Notes: generated by a model not told the origin, from the sequence alone. Positions 49,318-59,936 are shown, numbered from the stretch's first letter. The stretch is 64,000 nt of DNA from Desulfovibrio sp. (GCA_016218665.1 JACRDI010000008.1:1-64000), one strand, 5' to 3'. Translations and numbers: made by a program.

Positions 49318-51006
49318 CTATTCGAGCACCGCGCCCTGGGCCGCGCTGGTCACGTGCTTCACGTAGCGTTTGAGGAAGGGCGACTTGATGCTCTTGCGCT
49401 TGGGCCGGAACCTGGCCTTGCGCTCGGCGAGCACGGCCTCGTCCACCAGCAGGTTCAGCTTGCGGGCCGGGATGTCGATCTCGATCAGGTCGCCCTCCTG
49501 CACCAGGCCGATGAGCCCGCCGCTGGCCGCCTCGGGCGAGACGTGCCCGATGGCCGCCCCGCGCGAGCCGCCGGAAAAGCGGCCGTCGGTGATGAGGGCC
49601 ACGCTCTCGCCCAGGCCCATGCCCATGATGGTGCTGGTGGGGGTGAGCATCTCGCGCATGCCTGGGCCGCCCTTGGGGCCCTCGTAGCGGATGACCACCG
49701 CGTCGCCGGGCTTGATGTCTCCGGCCAGGATGGCCGTGACGGCCTCGGTCTCGGAGTCGAAGGGCCGGGCCTTGGCCTTGCGCTTCATCATTTCCGGCGC
49801 CACGGCGCTCTGCTTCACCACCGCGCCCAGGGGGGCCAGGTTGCCGTAGAGCACCGCTATGCCGCCCTCCTTGGCGTAGGGCGCGTCGATGGGCCGCACC
49901 ACGTCATAGTTGCGCACCGCGGCCTTCAGCTCCGCCAGGTTCTCGCCCACGGTCTTGCCCGTGCAGGTGAGCGCCCCGGTTTCAACGAGCCCGGCCTTGG
50001 AGAGCTCGGCCATGACCGCCGGGATGCCCCCGGCGGCGTGCAGGTCCTGGATGTAGTCCGGCCCGGCGGGCGAAAGGCGGCACAGGTTCGGCGTGGTGCG
50101 GCTCACCTCGTCGAAGATGGACAGGGTGAGGTTCAGGCCCGCCTCGCGGAAGATGGCCGGCAGGTGCAGCACGGTGTTGGTTGAGCAGCCCAGCGCCATG
50201 TCCAGGCGCACGGCGTTCTTGACGCTTTTTTCGGTCACGATGTCGCGCGGTTTGATGCCGCGCTTCAGCAGTTCCATGACCTGCATGCCGGCCTGCTTGG
50301 CCAGGCGGATGCGCGCGGCCATGACCGCCGGAATGGTGCCGTTGCCGGGCAGGGCCAGGCCGATGGTCTCGGACAGGCAGTTCATGGAGTTGGCCGTGAA
50401 CATGCCCGCACAGGAGCCGCAGCCCGGACAGGCGCTCTCCTCCATCTCGGAAAGCTCGGCCTCGTCCATCTTGCCCAGCTTCACGCGGCCCACGGCCTCG
50501 AACACGTTGATGAGATCGACCCGCTTGCCGCGCAGCTCGCCCGCCAGCATGGGCCCGCCGGAGACGACGATGGTGGGGATGTTGAGCCGGAGCGCCGCCA
50601 TGAGCATGCCCGGCACCACCTTGTCGCAGTTGGGCACCAGCACCAGGGCGTCAAAGGGATGGCCGCTGGCCATTATCTCGATGGAGTCGGCGATGAGTTC
50701 GCGGCTGGGCAGGGAGAAGTGCATGCCCTCGTGGTTCATGGCCAGACCGTCGCACACGCCGATGGTGGGGAACTCCATGGGCGTTCCGCCAGCCATGCGC
50801 ACGCCGTCCTTCACCGCCTGGACGATCTTGTCCAGGTGCACGTGGCCGGGAATGATCTCGTTGGCCGAGTTGGCGATGCCGATGAGCGGGCGGCGCATCT
50901 CCTCGCGCGTCAGGCCCAGGGCGGCCAGAAGCGAGCGGTGCGGGGCCTTTTCCAGGCCTCCGGTCATCTTGGAGCTGCGGGCGGTCATCTTCTTGCTGAC
51001 GGGCAT
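49318..51006 (-). CDS. ilvD: Dihydroxy-acid dehydratase
   Basis: 562 residues from ATG 51006 (AGGAGAG). Fe-S and substrate motifs: [59 protein letters not shown] and [14 protein letters not shown]. It dehydrates 2,3-dihydroxy acids to 2-keto acids in valine, leucine and isoleucine synthesis. Full length. It is the only branched-chain gene here. Confidence 0.97.
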   Translation of the reverse strand: MPVSKKMTARSSKMTGGLEKAPHRSLLAALGLTREEMRRPLIGIANSANEIIPGHVHLDKIVQAVKDGVRMAGGTPMEFPTIGVCDGLAMNHEGMHFSLPSRELIADSIEIMASGHPFDALVLVPNCDKVVPGMLMAALRLNIPTIVVSGGPMLAGELRGKRVDLINVFEAVGRVKLGKMDEAELSEMEESACPGCGSCAGMFTANSMNCLSETIGLALPGNGTIPAVMAARIRLAKQAGMQVMELLKRGIKPRDIVTEKSVKNAVRLDMALGCSTNTVLHLPAIFREAGLNLTLSIFDEVSRTTPNLCRLSPAGPDYIQDLHAAGGIPAVMAELSKAGLVETGALTCTGKTVGENLAELKAAVRNYDVVRPIDAPYAKEGGIAVLYGNLAPLGAVVKQSAVAPEMMKRKAKARPFDSETEAVTAILAGDIKPGDAVVIRYEGPKGGPGMREMLTPTSTIMGMGLGESVALITDGRFSGGSRGAAIGHVSPEAASGGLIGLVQEGDLIEIDIPARKLNLLVDEAVLAERKARFRPKRKSIKSPFLKRYVKHVTSAAQGAVLE

Positions 51007-51054
51007 GGGTTCTCTCCTGTTGGCGTCGAGAAAAGACGGTTTCCGGGCGGGGGA

Positions 51055-52034
51055 TTATTTGCGGCCGGCTAGGAAGGCGGCGAGACCGGCCACGCAGGTG
51101 GTGGCCAATACGAGCATGAAGCACTGCCATGCGGGCAGGAACTGCACCTTGAGGAAGAGCGGGGGAACGTCGAGGGTGCCCTTGAGCCAGGCCTGCAGGA
51201 CCTTGAGGCAGAAGAGCGAGAGGATGCTGCCGAAGAAGCCCTGCACCGCGCCGTTGGCGAAGAGCGGGGCGCGGATGTACCAGGGCCGCGCGCCCACAAG
51301 GGAGAGGATCTCTACCTCGTCGCGCCGGGCCATCATCATGAGCTTGAGCGTGTTGCCCACCACCAGGCCCACCACCAGGGCGAAGAAGCCCAGGGCCGGC
51401 CAGGCCGCCTGCTGGATCAGCGCGATCCAGCCCGTGGCCAGGTTGAGCTGCGAGGCGTTGTAGGTCACGCGCTCCACGCCGTCCATGCCGCGCAGGCGGG
51501 CGTACATGCGGCCCATCCAGGGCTCCGGCGCCTCGCCGGGGGGAATGTCGAAGCTCACCAGGGCCGTGGGCGGCAGGATGTCCTCGCCCTCCAGCCAGGA
51601 GAAGTCGTCCGGGCCGAGGCCGGGGGCCGGGGTAGGCGCCGGGGCGCTGGCGTTGTCGCCCGTCGCGTTCCCGGCCGCATTGCCGGCCGCGCTGTCAACC
51701 CGGCGCACCGGGGCGGGAGTCGCGGCGGAAAGCCCGCGCATGAGCTCGGCCATGGCCGCGCGCGGGGTGAAGGTGGACACCTCCGCCACGCCGGGCACGC
51801 GTTTCAGGTCGGCCCACTGGCCTTCCACGGCGGTCATGTTGGAGCTGGCGCTCCAGTAGATCTGGAAGCGCGCCTGGCCCTGGGTCTTCAGCACCTCCTG
51901 CTGCACGTTGTGCAGGATGAGGAGGCCCGTGCCCGCCAGAAGCGCCACCATGCACACGGTGACGAGGGTCAGAAGCTGCGGCAGGGGGTGGCGGGCCATG
52001 TCGGCGATGCCGCGCAGCATCAGCTTGCCGGTGC

Positions 52035-52038
<4 letters not shown>
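51055..52038 (-). CDS. ftsX: Cell-division permease FtsX
   Basis: 327 residues. One membrane helix near the N-terminus (LPQLLTLVTVCMVALLAGTGL), a periplasmic domain with an Ala/Pro/Gly-rich insertion (about 110-145), then three C-terminal helices including ALGFFALVVGLVVGNTLKL and the cytoplasmic RRDEVEILSLVGARPWYIRAP typical of FtsX. With FtsE it activates peptidoglycan hydrolases at the septum. The start overlaps the ftsE stop by 4 bases. Confidence 0.92.
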
Positions 52039-52742
<704 letters not shown>

Positions 52743-52794
52743 ACGCCGAAGGTTCTACGCCAAAGATCAACGGTTTGGAAGGGGGCAGAGGGGC

Positions 52795-52977
52795 ATGCGC
52801 CCGCGAGGGGTTTTGGCTTTGCAGGCGGCGGCGGGGTACACCATGGCCACCATCCCCTTTGCCAAGGACATTCCCGGCGAAGGCTGGGTGAAGGTCGGCC
52901 GCGGGTTGTGGCAGCTGCTCATCGCCGTGCAGTTCACCCTCTTCGCCCTGGCGGTGCGCAACCGCTTCCGGCGCTAG
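52795..52977 (+). CDS. Possible 60-residue membrane protein
   Basis: From ATG 52795 the frame gives a basic start, AGYTMATIPFAKDIPGEGWV and a hydrophobic helix WQLLIAVQFTLFALAVRNRFRR. The ending resembles the tail of small ion-channel proteins, so this may be either a small membrane protein or the remnant of a channel gene. Weak translation signals; fills the gap between ftsE and the next minus-strand gene. Confidence 0.4.
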   Translation: MRPRGVLALQAAAGYTMATIPFAKDIPGEGWVKVGRGLWQLLIAVQFTLFALAVRNRFRR

Positions 52978-52990
52978 GGCGCGCCCAACC

Positions 52991-53884
52991 CTACCCCGCG
53001 CCCAGAAGCCGCCGCAGGCCGGGGCCGCGCTCGGCCGGGGGCATGCGCAGAAGCGCGCGCAGCAGGTCCTGGGCGAAGGCGCACAGCGTCTCCGGAGCTA
53101 TGGACCGGGCGTGTTCAGGTTCCGCCAGGGCCTCGAAAAGCGCCGCCACCTGCTTGGGGTTGCCGTAGTCGCGCTGGAATTCCGGCAGATTCTCGGTGAA
53201 CATGTCCGCCAGGGCGGCGTCGGCCTTGGCCGGCAGCGGCGCGGGCGAGGGCCGCATGGAGCTTGAGGCCAAAGTCAGCGCCAGCGCGGATTCCAGATCC
53301 TTGCGCACGCTGCCCTCCAGCCGGGCGATGGCGTTCTGGGTCAGGGCGGCGTCGTTGGGCGAGCCGGGGTGCAGAAGCCCCAGGCAGAGCAGCGCGTCCT
53401 TGCCCTGCAGCGCGCCAAGGGCGGCCAAGAGCGCCTGGGCCAGGCGCGCGGCGGCCTCGTCCGAGGCGTTGGGCAGGCGGCTGAAGGCTGCGGCAAGGGC
53501 CTCGTGCATGGCCTCGTCGCGCAGGCGGGCCTCCACGGGGCCGGCCTCCGCCGGGGTGGCGGCGGCAAGGGCCAGGGCCAGGCGGGCGTGCAGGCCCCCG
53601 GCGCGTTCGGGCTCGGCCTGCTTCAGCGCGCGCAAGAGCCCGTCGGTGCGGAAGATGTCGTCGGCCTTGGCCGTGGCCTCGGCCAGGCGGCCCTGGGTTT
53701 CCATGGCCGTCACGGGGCCGTGGGCCAGGTAGCCCCCGGTGATCCCCACGGCCAGGAACACGCCCACGGCCAGGAACGCGCGCCGCCCGCGCACGAAGCG
53801 TCCGCGCCCCCACCAGGCCGCGCCGAGCCCGGCCAGGGCGGCCAGGGCTGCCAGCCCGGCCCAGAGCAGATACGTCCACTTCAT
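52991..53884 (-). CDS. Hypothetical membrane-anchored protein
   Basis: 297 residues from ATG 53884. The N-terminus has two hydrophobic stretches (TYLLWAGLAALAALAGLGAAWW and AFLAVGVFLAVGITGGYLA), followed by an Ala/Leu-rich helical domain with a heptad-like pattern. No family recognised; probably an envelope protein facing the periplasm. I chose this start because the upstream part of the frame is basic and low-complexity. Confidence 0.65.
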   Translation of the reverse strand: MKWTYLLWAGLAALAALAGLGAAWWGRGRFVRGRRAFLAVGVFLAVGITGGYLAHGPVTAMETQGRLAEATAKADDIFRTDGLLRALKQAEPERAGGLHARLALALAAATPAEAGPVEARLRDEAMHEALAAAFSRLPNASDEAAARLAQALLAALGALQGKDALLCLGLLHPGSPNDAALTQNAIARLEGSVRKDLESALALTLASSSMRPSPAPLPAKADAALADMFTENLPEFQRDYGNPKQVAALFEALAEPEHARSIAPETLCAFAQDLLRALLRMPPAERGPGLRRLLGAG

Positions 53885-54365
53885 AACGTGCCCCCGCAAG
53901 GCCCTCTTGCCCCATTTTCCGGCCGGATGGAAGCGCCGCGCGGACGCAATCCGTGCGCAAGGGGCGCGGTCCGCAGGGCCTGCCGCAACCATGGCGCGCA
54001 GTGTGCGCAAATATTTCACACGAAAAAATTGCGTACCGTGTAACTTTTTAAGTTTTCTCTTCTAATTTGAATAGTTACATACTGGCACACGCTTTGCTTT
54101 AACCAGGGTAAACGCGTTGAAAAAAGTGCGGGCAAGGCTCCTGGTGCGCACAAATGGTACACTATGGCCCATTGCGCACCGCCCGGAAAACGAGGCGCTG
54201 TTGCCTCACCTTGCCGGATGACGTAAGGGCTAGCCCGCATTCATGCTGCGTTGTTTGGAAGCGGCCCCGGGCCGCTGTTTTTATGGGTGGAATTGCACCG
54301 GGTTCCGGGCCGCGGTTGCGGCAAACGTGTTCACTGACCACACGCCATCCTGGAGTGGGCGGCAT
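53885..54365. other. Regulatory region and leader before the glucan-synthase gene
   Basis: AT-rich 480-base interval with no gene. It holds the sigma-54 promoter at 54083-54098 and a long leader (about 255 bases) containing ACCAGG (54102-54107) paired with CCTGGT (54140-54145), and GGTGCGCA (54143-54150) paired with TGCGCACC (54173-54180). The two stems overlap and could be alternatives. Confidence 0.6.
54083..54098 (+). promoter_or_regulatory. Consensus sigma-54 promoter
   Basis: TGGCACACGCTTTGCT is a perfect match to TGGCAC-N5-TTGCW with GG and GC ten bases apart. It points toward the membrane glycosyltransferase at 54366. Confidence 0.85.
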
Positions 54366-57050
54366 ATGCGCAAGAACGCACTCATCGTGCTCATCGTCAT
54401 GGCGGTCAACCTGGGCCTGTGGGCCTGGTTCAACCGCCCGGCTGATCCCCAGCTCGACTTCACCGGCCAGGTGAAAGCCGTGTCCTTCAGCCCCTACCGG
54501 GCCGACCAGGACCCGCTGGTGAACAAGTTCCCCACGCCCAAGCAGATCGAGGAGGACGTGGCCTTCCTCAAGGGCAAGGTCGGGGCCATCCGCACGTACT
54601 CCTCCATGGAAGGCATGGAAGCCATCCCCGGCATCGCCGAAAAATACGGCATGCCCGTCATCGCCGGCGCCTGGCTCGACAAGCGCATGAAGCGCAACGA
54701 GACCGAAATGGCCGGGCTCATCAAGAACCTGCAGGAGCACAAGAACGTCACCCGCGCCATCGTGGGCAACGAGTCCATCCTGCGCGGCGACTTCAAGCCC
54801 GCGGGCCTCATCGAGTACATCCGCCGCGTGAAGCAGGCCGCTCCCGACGTCCAGGTGAGCACCGCCGAACCCTGGCACGTGTGGATCAACAACCCCGAGC
54901 TGGCCGACGCCGTCGACTTCATCGCCATCCACATCCTGCCCTACTGGGAGCGCGTGCCCGAGGAAAAGGCCATCGAGTGGAGCATGCACCGCTACAACCA
55001 GGTGGTGAAGCGCTTCCCGGGCAAGCCCGTGCTGGTGGCCGAAGTGGGCTGGCCCAGCAACGGCGAGCGCTGGGGCAAGGCCAAGGCCTCCATCGCCAAC
55101 GAGGCCAAGTTCCTGCGCCAGTGGATGAACCTGGCCGCCCAGCAGAACATCGACTACTGCGTCATGGAGGCCTTCGACCAGCCTTGGAAGCGCCCGCTTG
55201 AAGGCGTCGTGGGCGCGCACTGGGGCATCTGGACCGTTGACCGCGAGAACAAGATCCCGCTGGTGGGCGCCATCGTGGAGGACAGCCTCTGGCCCGTGCA
55301 GTTCGGCGTCTCCCTGCTGGCCCTGCTGCCCATCTGCTTCTTCCTCTACAAGCGCAAGGACCAGCCCTTCCAGGGCAAGCTCTTCTTCGGCCTGCTGGTG
55401 CAGACCGTGGTCAGCTCCATGGTCTGGATCGCCTTCACGCCCATCACCGTGGAGTTCCTGCCGGCCGAGACCGCGGCCTGGGCCTTCCTGCTGCCCATGC
55501 AGATCGGACTCCTCGCCGTGGTGCTCATCAACGGCTTTGAGATGAGCGAGATGCTCTGGCCCGAGGGCTTGAAGCGCCGCTTCTACCCCCTGCGCCACGA
55601 CTCCGACGAGGGCCTGCAGAAGGTCTCCATCCACCTGGCCTGCTGCAAGGAGCCGCCGGCCATGGTCATCGCCACCCTGAACTCCCTGGCGGCGCTCGAC
55701 TACCCCGACTTCGAGGTGGTGGTGGTGGACAACAACACCCACGACCCCGCCCTGTGGAAGCCTCTTGAGGAGCACTGCGCCAAGCTGGGCGAGCGCTTCC
55801 GCTTCTTCCACCTGGAGGAATGGCCGGGCTTCAAGGCCGGCGCGCTGAACTTCGCCCTGAAGAACACCGCCCCGGACGCCCGCATCATCGCCGTGGTGGA
55901 CTCCGACTATCAGGTGCGCCCCAGCTGGCTGCGCTCCCTCACCCCCTACTTCGACAAGCCGGACGTGGCCATCGTGCAGTCGCCCCAGGACCACCGCGAG
56001 TGGGACCATGATCCCTACAAGACCGTGTGCGCCTGGGAGTACGACGGCTTCTTCCGCATCGGCATGGTGCACAGAAACGAGCGCAACGCCATCATCCAGC
56101 ACGGCACCATGACCATGATCCGCAAGGCCGTCATGGACGAGGTGGGCGGCTGGGGCGAGTGGTGCATCTGCGAGGACGCCGAACTCGGCCTGCGCGTGTT
56201 CGAGCGCGGCTACCAGGCCGTCTACGTGCCCGAGAGCTTCGGCCAGGGCCTGACCCCCGACTCCTACGCCGGCTTCAAGAGCCAGCGCTTCCGCTGGGCC
56301 TACGGCGCGGTGCAGATATTGAAGCGCCACTGGCGCGAGCTGATGCCCTGGAACAAGAGCACCAGCCTGGACAACAGCCAGAAGTACCACTTCATCGCCG
56401 GCTGGCTGCCCTGGTTCGCCGACGCCACCCAGATCGCCGTGCTGCTCGTCAGCCTGTTCTGGAGCCTGGGCATGCTGGCCCTGCCGCGCTACTTCGGCAC
56501 CCCGCTGTCCATCTTCCTGCTGCCGCCGCTGGGCGCGTTCATCTTCAAGCTGTTCCACTTCATGTGGCTGTACAAGACCCGCGTGAAGTGCGGCGTGTGG
56601 GAGCGCATCGGCGCGGCCATCGCCGGCCTGGCCCTCACCCACACCATCGCCAAGGCCATCTTCCAGGGGCTGACCACCAAGAACAAGCCCTTCCTGCGCA
56701 CCCCCAAGTGCGAGGAGCGCTGCGCCGTCATGCGCGGCATGCTGATGGCGAGAGAGGAGCTCATCATCCTCTGCGCCCTGTGGGTGGCCGCCGGCGGCGT
56801 CATCGCCCGCTACGGCACCGAGAACCCGGACATCGTCACCTGGGCCGTCATCCTGCTGGTGCAGAGCGCGCCCTACCTGGCCGCCCTGTGCCTGTCGCTC
56901 ATCTCGGTGATGCCCAACCTGGTGCCCGGCTTCAGCAAGCGCACCGCCTGCCAGAACGCCTGCGACATCGCCGCCTCCGTGGGGGCCGTGCCCGCCGGCA
57001 GCGCCACCGCCGTGGCGAGCGTCAGCGTGAAGGCCCGCGACAAGGTGTAA
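54366..57050 (+). CDS. Membrane beta-glucan synthase-like: GH17-like plus GT2 domains
   Basis: 894 residues from ATG 54366. A membrane helix (ALIVLIVMAVNLGLWAWF), then residues about 30-300 resemble a GH17-type glycosidase/transglycosidase barrel (GAIRTYSSMEG, AIVGNESILRGDF, VAEVGWPSNGERWG, with Glu in GNES and EVGWP as the expected catalytic pair). Several helices follow, then a GT2 domain: VVVDNNTHD, VVDSDYQVRP (DxD), QSPQDHREW, CEDAELGLRVF (ED) and QRFRWAYGAVQIL (QxxRW). This NdvB-like architecture makes beta-1,3/1,6-glucans in other proteobacteria. Probably inner membrane. Its sigma-54 promoter suggests regulated polysaccharide production. Confidence 0.88.
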   Translation: MRKNALIVLIVMAVNLGLWAWFNRPADPQLDFTGQVKAVSFSPYRADQDPLVNKFPTPKQIEEDVAFLKGKVGAIRTYSSMEGMEAIPGIAEKYGMPVIAGAWLDKRMKRNETEMAGLIKNLQEHKNVTRAIVGNESILRGDFKPAGLIEYIRRVKQAAPDVQVSTAEPWHVWINNPELADAVDFIAIHILPYWERVPEEKAIEWSMHRYNQVVKRFPGKPVLVAEVGWPSNGERWGKAKASIANEAKFLRQWMNLAAQQNIDYCVMEAFDQPWKRPLEGVVGAHWGIWTVDRENKIPLVGAIVEDSLWPVQFGVSLLALLPICFFLYKRKDQPFQGKLFFGLLVQTVVSSMVWIAFTPITVEFLPAETAAWAFLLPMQIGLLAVVLINGFEMSEMLWPEGLKRRFYPLRHDSDEGLQKVSIHLACCKEPPAMVIATLNSLAALDYPDFEVVVVDNNTHDPALWKPLEEHCAKLGERFRFFHLEEWPGFKAGALNFALKNTAPDARIIAVVDSDYQVRPSWLRSLTPYFDKPDVAIVQSPQDHREWDHDPYKTVCAWEYDGFFRIGMVHRNERNAIIQHGTMTMIRKAVMDEVGGWGEWCICEDAELGLRVFERGYQAVYVPESFGQGLTPDSYAGFKSQRFRWAYGAVQILKRHWRELMPWNKSTSLDNSQKYHFIAGWLPWFADATQIAVLLVSLFWSLGMLALPRYFGTPLSIFLLPPLGAFIFKLFHFMWLYKTRVKCGVWERIGAAIAGLALTHTIAKAIFQGLTTKNKPFLRTPKCEERCAVMRGMLMAREELIILCALWVAAGGVIARYGTENPDIVTWAVILLVQSAPYLAALCLSLISVMPNLVPGFSKRTACQNACDIAASVGAVPAGSATAVASVSVKARDKV

Positions 57051-57115
57051 GCGACAAGGGCCGCCGCCCCTGGACCCCGCCAGAGGGCATGCGCCCCCTG
57101 GACCCGCAAAGGAAA

Positions 57116-57145
57116 AGGCCCGGCGTCCGCGTGGACGCCGGGCCT
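57116..57145 (+). terminator. Terminator after the glucan-synthase gene
   Basis: AGGCCCGGCGTCC pairs with GGACGCCGGGCCT around GCGT, then CTTGCTT. The stem is perfect and could also stop the convergent lipoprotein gene. Confidence 0.85.
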
Positions 57146-57166
57146 CTTGCTTGAGAACGCCGGGGG

Positions 57167-57604
57167 CTACTTGCCGGGCGCGCTCCAGGGATCTTCCCTG
57201 GGCTGCTGCTGGCCGTCGCCCTCAAGCATGCGGCCCAGCACCTTCATGCCCATGTCCACGGCCTTGTCCACCACGCTGTCCGGGTCGCGCGGGTCCAGCT
57301 CGCCAGGTTTGTTCAGGCGGAGCGTGACCATGTCCGGCGAGAGCTGCGTGCCGCCGCCCGGGGAGGGCGCGGGCCGCAGGGCGATGTCCTTCTGCCTGTA
57401 GCCGTCCTTGATGACGGTCAGGAGGTGGGTCTTGTTGTTCTCTGCCTCCACGCTGCACGGCGTGGCCGAGCAGACGAGCTTGCCGTCCAGGTAGACGGAG
57501 GCCCCGCCGGGGTCGGTGCTCACGGGCACCCTCTGGATGGTGGCGCAGCCGGAAAGGGCGGCGACGAAAGCAATGGCGAGAAAACGGGCTGGAACGCTGC
57601 GCAT
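57167..57604 (-). CDS. PEGA-domain lipoprotein
   Basis: 145 residues from ATG 57604 (GGAGG). The lipobox LAIAFVAALSGCATIQ gives lipidation at Cys20 after processing. Residues 25-95 are a PEGA-like beta domain: VPVSTDPGGASVYLDGKLVC, PCSVEAENNKTHLLTVIKDGYR, a fold found in surface lipoproteins. The tail is charged and Gln-rich. It lies just downstream of the lectin-caspase lipoprotein on the same strand and may belong with it. Confidence 0.85.
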   Translation of the reverse strand: MRSVPARFLAIAFVAALSGCATIQRVPVSTDPGGASVYLDGKLVCSATPCSVEAENNKTHLLTVIKDGYRQKDIALRPAPSPGGGTQLSPDMVTLRLNKPGELDPRDPDSVVDKAVDMGMKVLGRMLEGDGQQQPREDPWSAPGK

Positions 57605-57669
57605 GGGGAACCTCCGCTTTTGGAATGAGGCGAATCTAGAGCAAATCCGGCGCGCGGACAACACCCGCT

Positions 57670-59088
57670 TCAGCGGCCGCCAGGCCCGCCGGGCCCGCCG
57701 GGATTGAAGGTGAAATAGCCCGTGAGGGACGAGGACTCCCACGGCACCTGCCTGTCGCCCGTCACCCGCAGCACGCCGATGCGCACCCGCTTGAACAGCT
57801 CCTCTATGGCCACGCCGGGCATGCGCAGATTCTTGAGCAGCTCTCCCGTGTACACGCCGTTCTTCCCGGAGCCGTCCGCCGCCACGGAGTCCGGGGCCGT
57901 GGCGTAGGCGATGAGCGAGCCCTTGGGCGCGTCCATCTTGGCCAGGCCCTCCGCCTGGGAGCGGAAGGCCCGCGCGTAGGGGTTGTTGCGGCAGGCGTCC
58001 AGGATGACGATGTTCAGGCCGTTGCCGGCGTTCTCCATGCGGCCCAGCACCAGCCCGGCGTCCATGCAGCGGTACTTCACGTCCTGCTCCGCCTCCAGCC
58101 GGGCGTCCACGGGCACCAGGTAGTTGCGTCCCGCCACCTGCAACCCGTGCCCGGCGAAGAAGAACAGACCCGCCCCGCCGCGGCGCAGCCGCCGCCACAG
58201 CTCGTCCACCGCCTCCTCCATCTGGCGCAGGGTGGCGTTCTCCCGGAGGATGACCTCGAAGCCCAGGCCGCGCAGGGCCGAAGCCATGTCGCGGGCGTCA
58301 TTCACGGGGTTGCGCAGGGGCGCGCCGGGGTAGGCCGCGTTCCCGATGACCAAGGCCACGCGCCTGCCCGTGGACAGGCCCGCGGGCTCGTGGTCCACGG
58401 CCTGGACCACGGCCGGCTGCGCCTCCACCGGGACCGGCGCTGGAGCGGATGCGGCCTGCGGCACGGCTTGGGGCAGAGACTGGGGCGCGGCCGCCTTCTT
58501 CTTGGGCGGCGCGGGCGGCGGCGCGGGGCTCGGCGCCAGGGCCAGGCTCCCGGCGGCCCGCGTCAGGGATACGCTCACGTCCACGTAGCCCTCGTTGTCC
58601 CCGAAGTGCCCCGGCGTGTCGTTGATGATGAAGTAGAGCGGCCCGTCGGCCGGGGCGGTGAAGCGCAGGCCCTTGCCCACGCCGAAGGGCGCGCCGTCCT
58701 CGCCGATGCGCGCGATGAGCGCCGAATGGCTCCAGCCCTTGAGGTACGCGTTTCCCCAGTCCACGCAGAAGGGGCCGTACATGTTCAGCCCGTCGGCGTC
58801 GGTCCAGGCGCAGGTGGCCCACACGCGCCAGCGCCCGGCGGCGCTGATGGCGTACTGCTCGCCCTTTCGCACCAGCAGGCCCGAGTTGCGCCAGTCCTCG
58901 GCCTTGGCCAGCACGCGGGTGCTCACGCCCTCCGGGCGCGCGTCCTGCGTCAGGTCAACGAGAAGGGAGGGCTGGTCGGTGTACTTGATGCCCGTGCAGG
59001 CGGCGCACAGAAGCGCCAGCAGCAGGAGCAGGATTCCCGGCCAGGACGGCGGGCCAGGGGCGGTCGACGGACACCGGCGATTGCGCAT
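57670..59088 (-). CDS. Lipoprotein with PA-IL-like lectin domain and caspase-like peptidase
   Basis: 472 residues from ATG 59088. Lipobox ILLLLLALLCAACTG. Residues about 35-180 show a PA-IL/LecA-type beta-sandwich (RKGEQYAISAAGRWRVWA, LYFIINDTPGHFGDNEGYV). A Pro/Ala linker (about 185-235) leads to a peptidase C14-type domain: RRVALVIGNAAYPGAPLRNP, LFFFAGHGLQVAGRNYLVP (catalytic His) and LNIVILDACRNNPY (catalytic Cys), then WESSSLTGYFTF. Orthocaspases usually lack a secretion signal and lectin. It is predicted to sit in the envelope and bind a glycan while cleaving a protein. Confidence 0.85.
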   Translation of the reverse strand: MRNRRCPSTAPGPPSWPGILLLLLALLCAACTGIKYTDQPSLLVDLTQDARPEGVSTRVLAKAEDWRNSGLLVRKGEQYAISAAGRWRVWATCAWTDADGLNMYGPFCVDWGNAYLKGWSHSALIARIGEDGAPFGVGKGLRFTAPADGPLYFIINDTPGHFGDNEGYVDVSVSLTRAAGSLALAPSPAPPPAPPKKKAAAPQSLPQAVPQAASAPAPVPVEAQPAVVQAVDHEPAGLSTGRRVALVIGNAAYPGAPLRNPVNDARDMASALRGLGFEVILRENATLRQMEEAVDELWRRLRRGGAGLFFFAGHGLQVAGRNYLVPVDARLEAEQDVKYRCMDAGLVLGRMENAGNGLNIVILDACRNNPYARAFRSQAEGLAKMDAPKGSLIAYATAPDSVAADGSGKNGVYTGELLKNLRMPGVAIEELFKRVRIGVLRVTGDRQVPWESSSLTGYFTFNPGGPGGPGGR

Positions 59089-59160
59089 GTTGCGCCTCCT
59101 CGGTTCCGGCGGGGGGCGCCGGGGGCACCTGCCACCCGCATAGCAGATGCCCGGCCGAAA

Positions 59161-59847
59161 TCAAGCGGGGGGCTCGTCCAACCCCAGCGCCGCGCGCAGG
59201 TCCGCAATGCCGCAGGCCTCCACGAAGCGCGCGGTGCGCTGGTTCTTGCGGGCATTGGCGGCGTAGTGCGCCAGGGCGCGCTCCATCAGCCCCAGGGCGG
59301 CGTCCTCGTCCAGGCCGGAGCCCAGCTGGTCGGCCGCGCGGGGCCTGGCCCCGGCGTTGCCGCCAAAGGCCAGGGTCCAGCCCTGCTTGCCTCCCACAAG
59401 GCCGATGTCGCGCACGTAGGACTCGCCGCAGCAGCGCGGGCAGCCGGAGATGCCCACGCGCACCTTGCCCGGCAGATCCATGCCCTCGGCCAGGGCGCGC
59501 AGGCGCAGCTCCACGCGCTCGCCCATGGCGATGGTGTCCTGCAGGCCGTTGGGGCAGGCGCGGCTGCCGGGGCAGGCCTGCACAAGGCTCCCCCCGTGCC
59601 CGCCCGCCACCTCCGCGGGAACCCCGGCGGAAGCGAGGGCCTCCAGCACGCTTCCGGCCTCCTCCATGGGCACGCCCATGAGCAGGATGCGCTGGCTGGA
59701 CATAATCTTGAGCATGGGCACGGCGAAGCGCCGGGCCACGGAGGCGATGGCCTCCAGCTGGGCGGGGCTGACCACCCCGCCGGGGGTGCGCGGCGAAATG
59801 GAGCAGCTGCGGGGTCCGGCGTCGCCGGAAGGATGTTGCGGTCGCAT
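59161..59847 (-). CDS. Small assimilatory-type siroheme sulfite reductase
   Basis: 228 residues from ATG 59847 (GAGGAGG). It has a single nitrite/sulfite-reductase half: CPGSRACPNG (CxxxxxC) and GISGCPRCCGES (CxxxC), the four Cys that hold the siroheme-linked [4Fe-4S] cluster, plus LMGVPMEEAGSVLEAL and IGLVGGKQGWTLAFGG. The size matches the low-spin P590-type assimilatory sulfite reductase known from Desulfovibrio, not the dissimilatory DsrAB. It reduces sulfite to sulfide. Confidence 0.85.
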   Translation of the reverse strand: MRPQHPSGDAGPRSCSISPRTPGGVVSPAQLEAIASVARRFAVPMLKIMSSQRILLMGVPMEEAGSVLEALASAGVPAEVAGGHGGSLVQACPGSRACPNGLQDTIAMGERVELRLRALAEGMDLPGKVRVGISGCPRCCGESYVRDIGLVGGKQGWTLAFGGNAGARPRAADQLGSGLDEDAALGLMERALAHYAANARKNQRTARFVEACGIADLRAALGLDEPPA

Positions 59848-59936
59848 GGGGGCCTCCTCGGGTGTGTCTGCCCCGACCATGCCGCGTCCGCGCGTTCCGC
59901 GCCTTGACTTGCGTCAGGCCGGGCGGAAAAAAGCGC

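Noticed and set aside
54162-56642. 826-codon frame antisense to the glucan synthase
   Set aside because: Same reason; the plus-strand GT2 and GH17 motifs are decisive.
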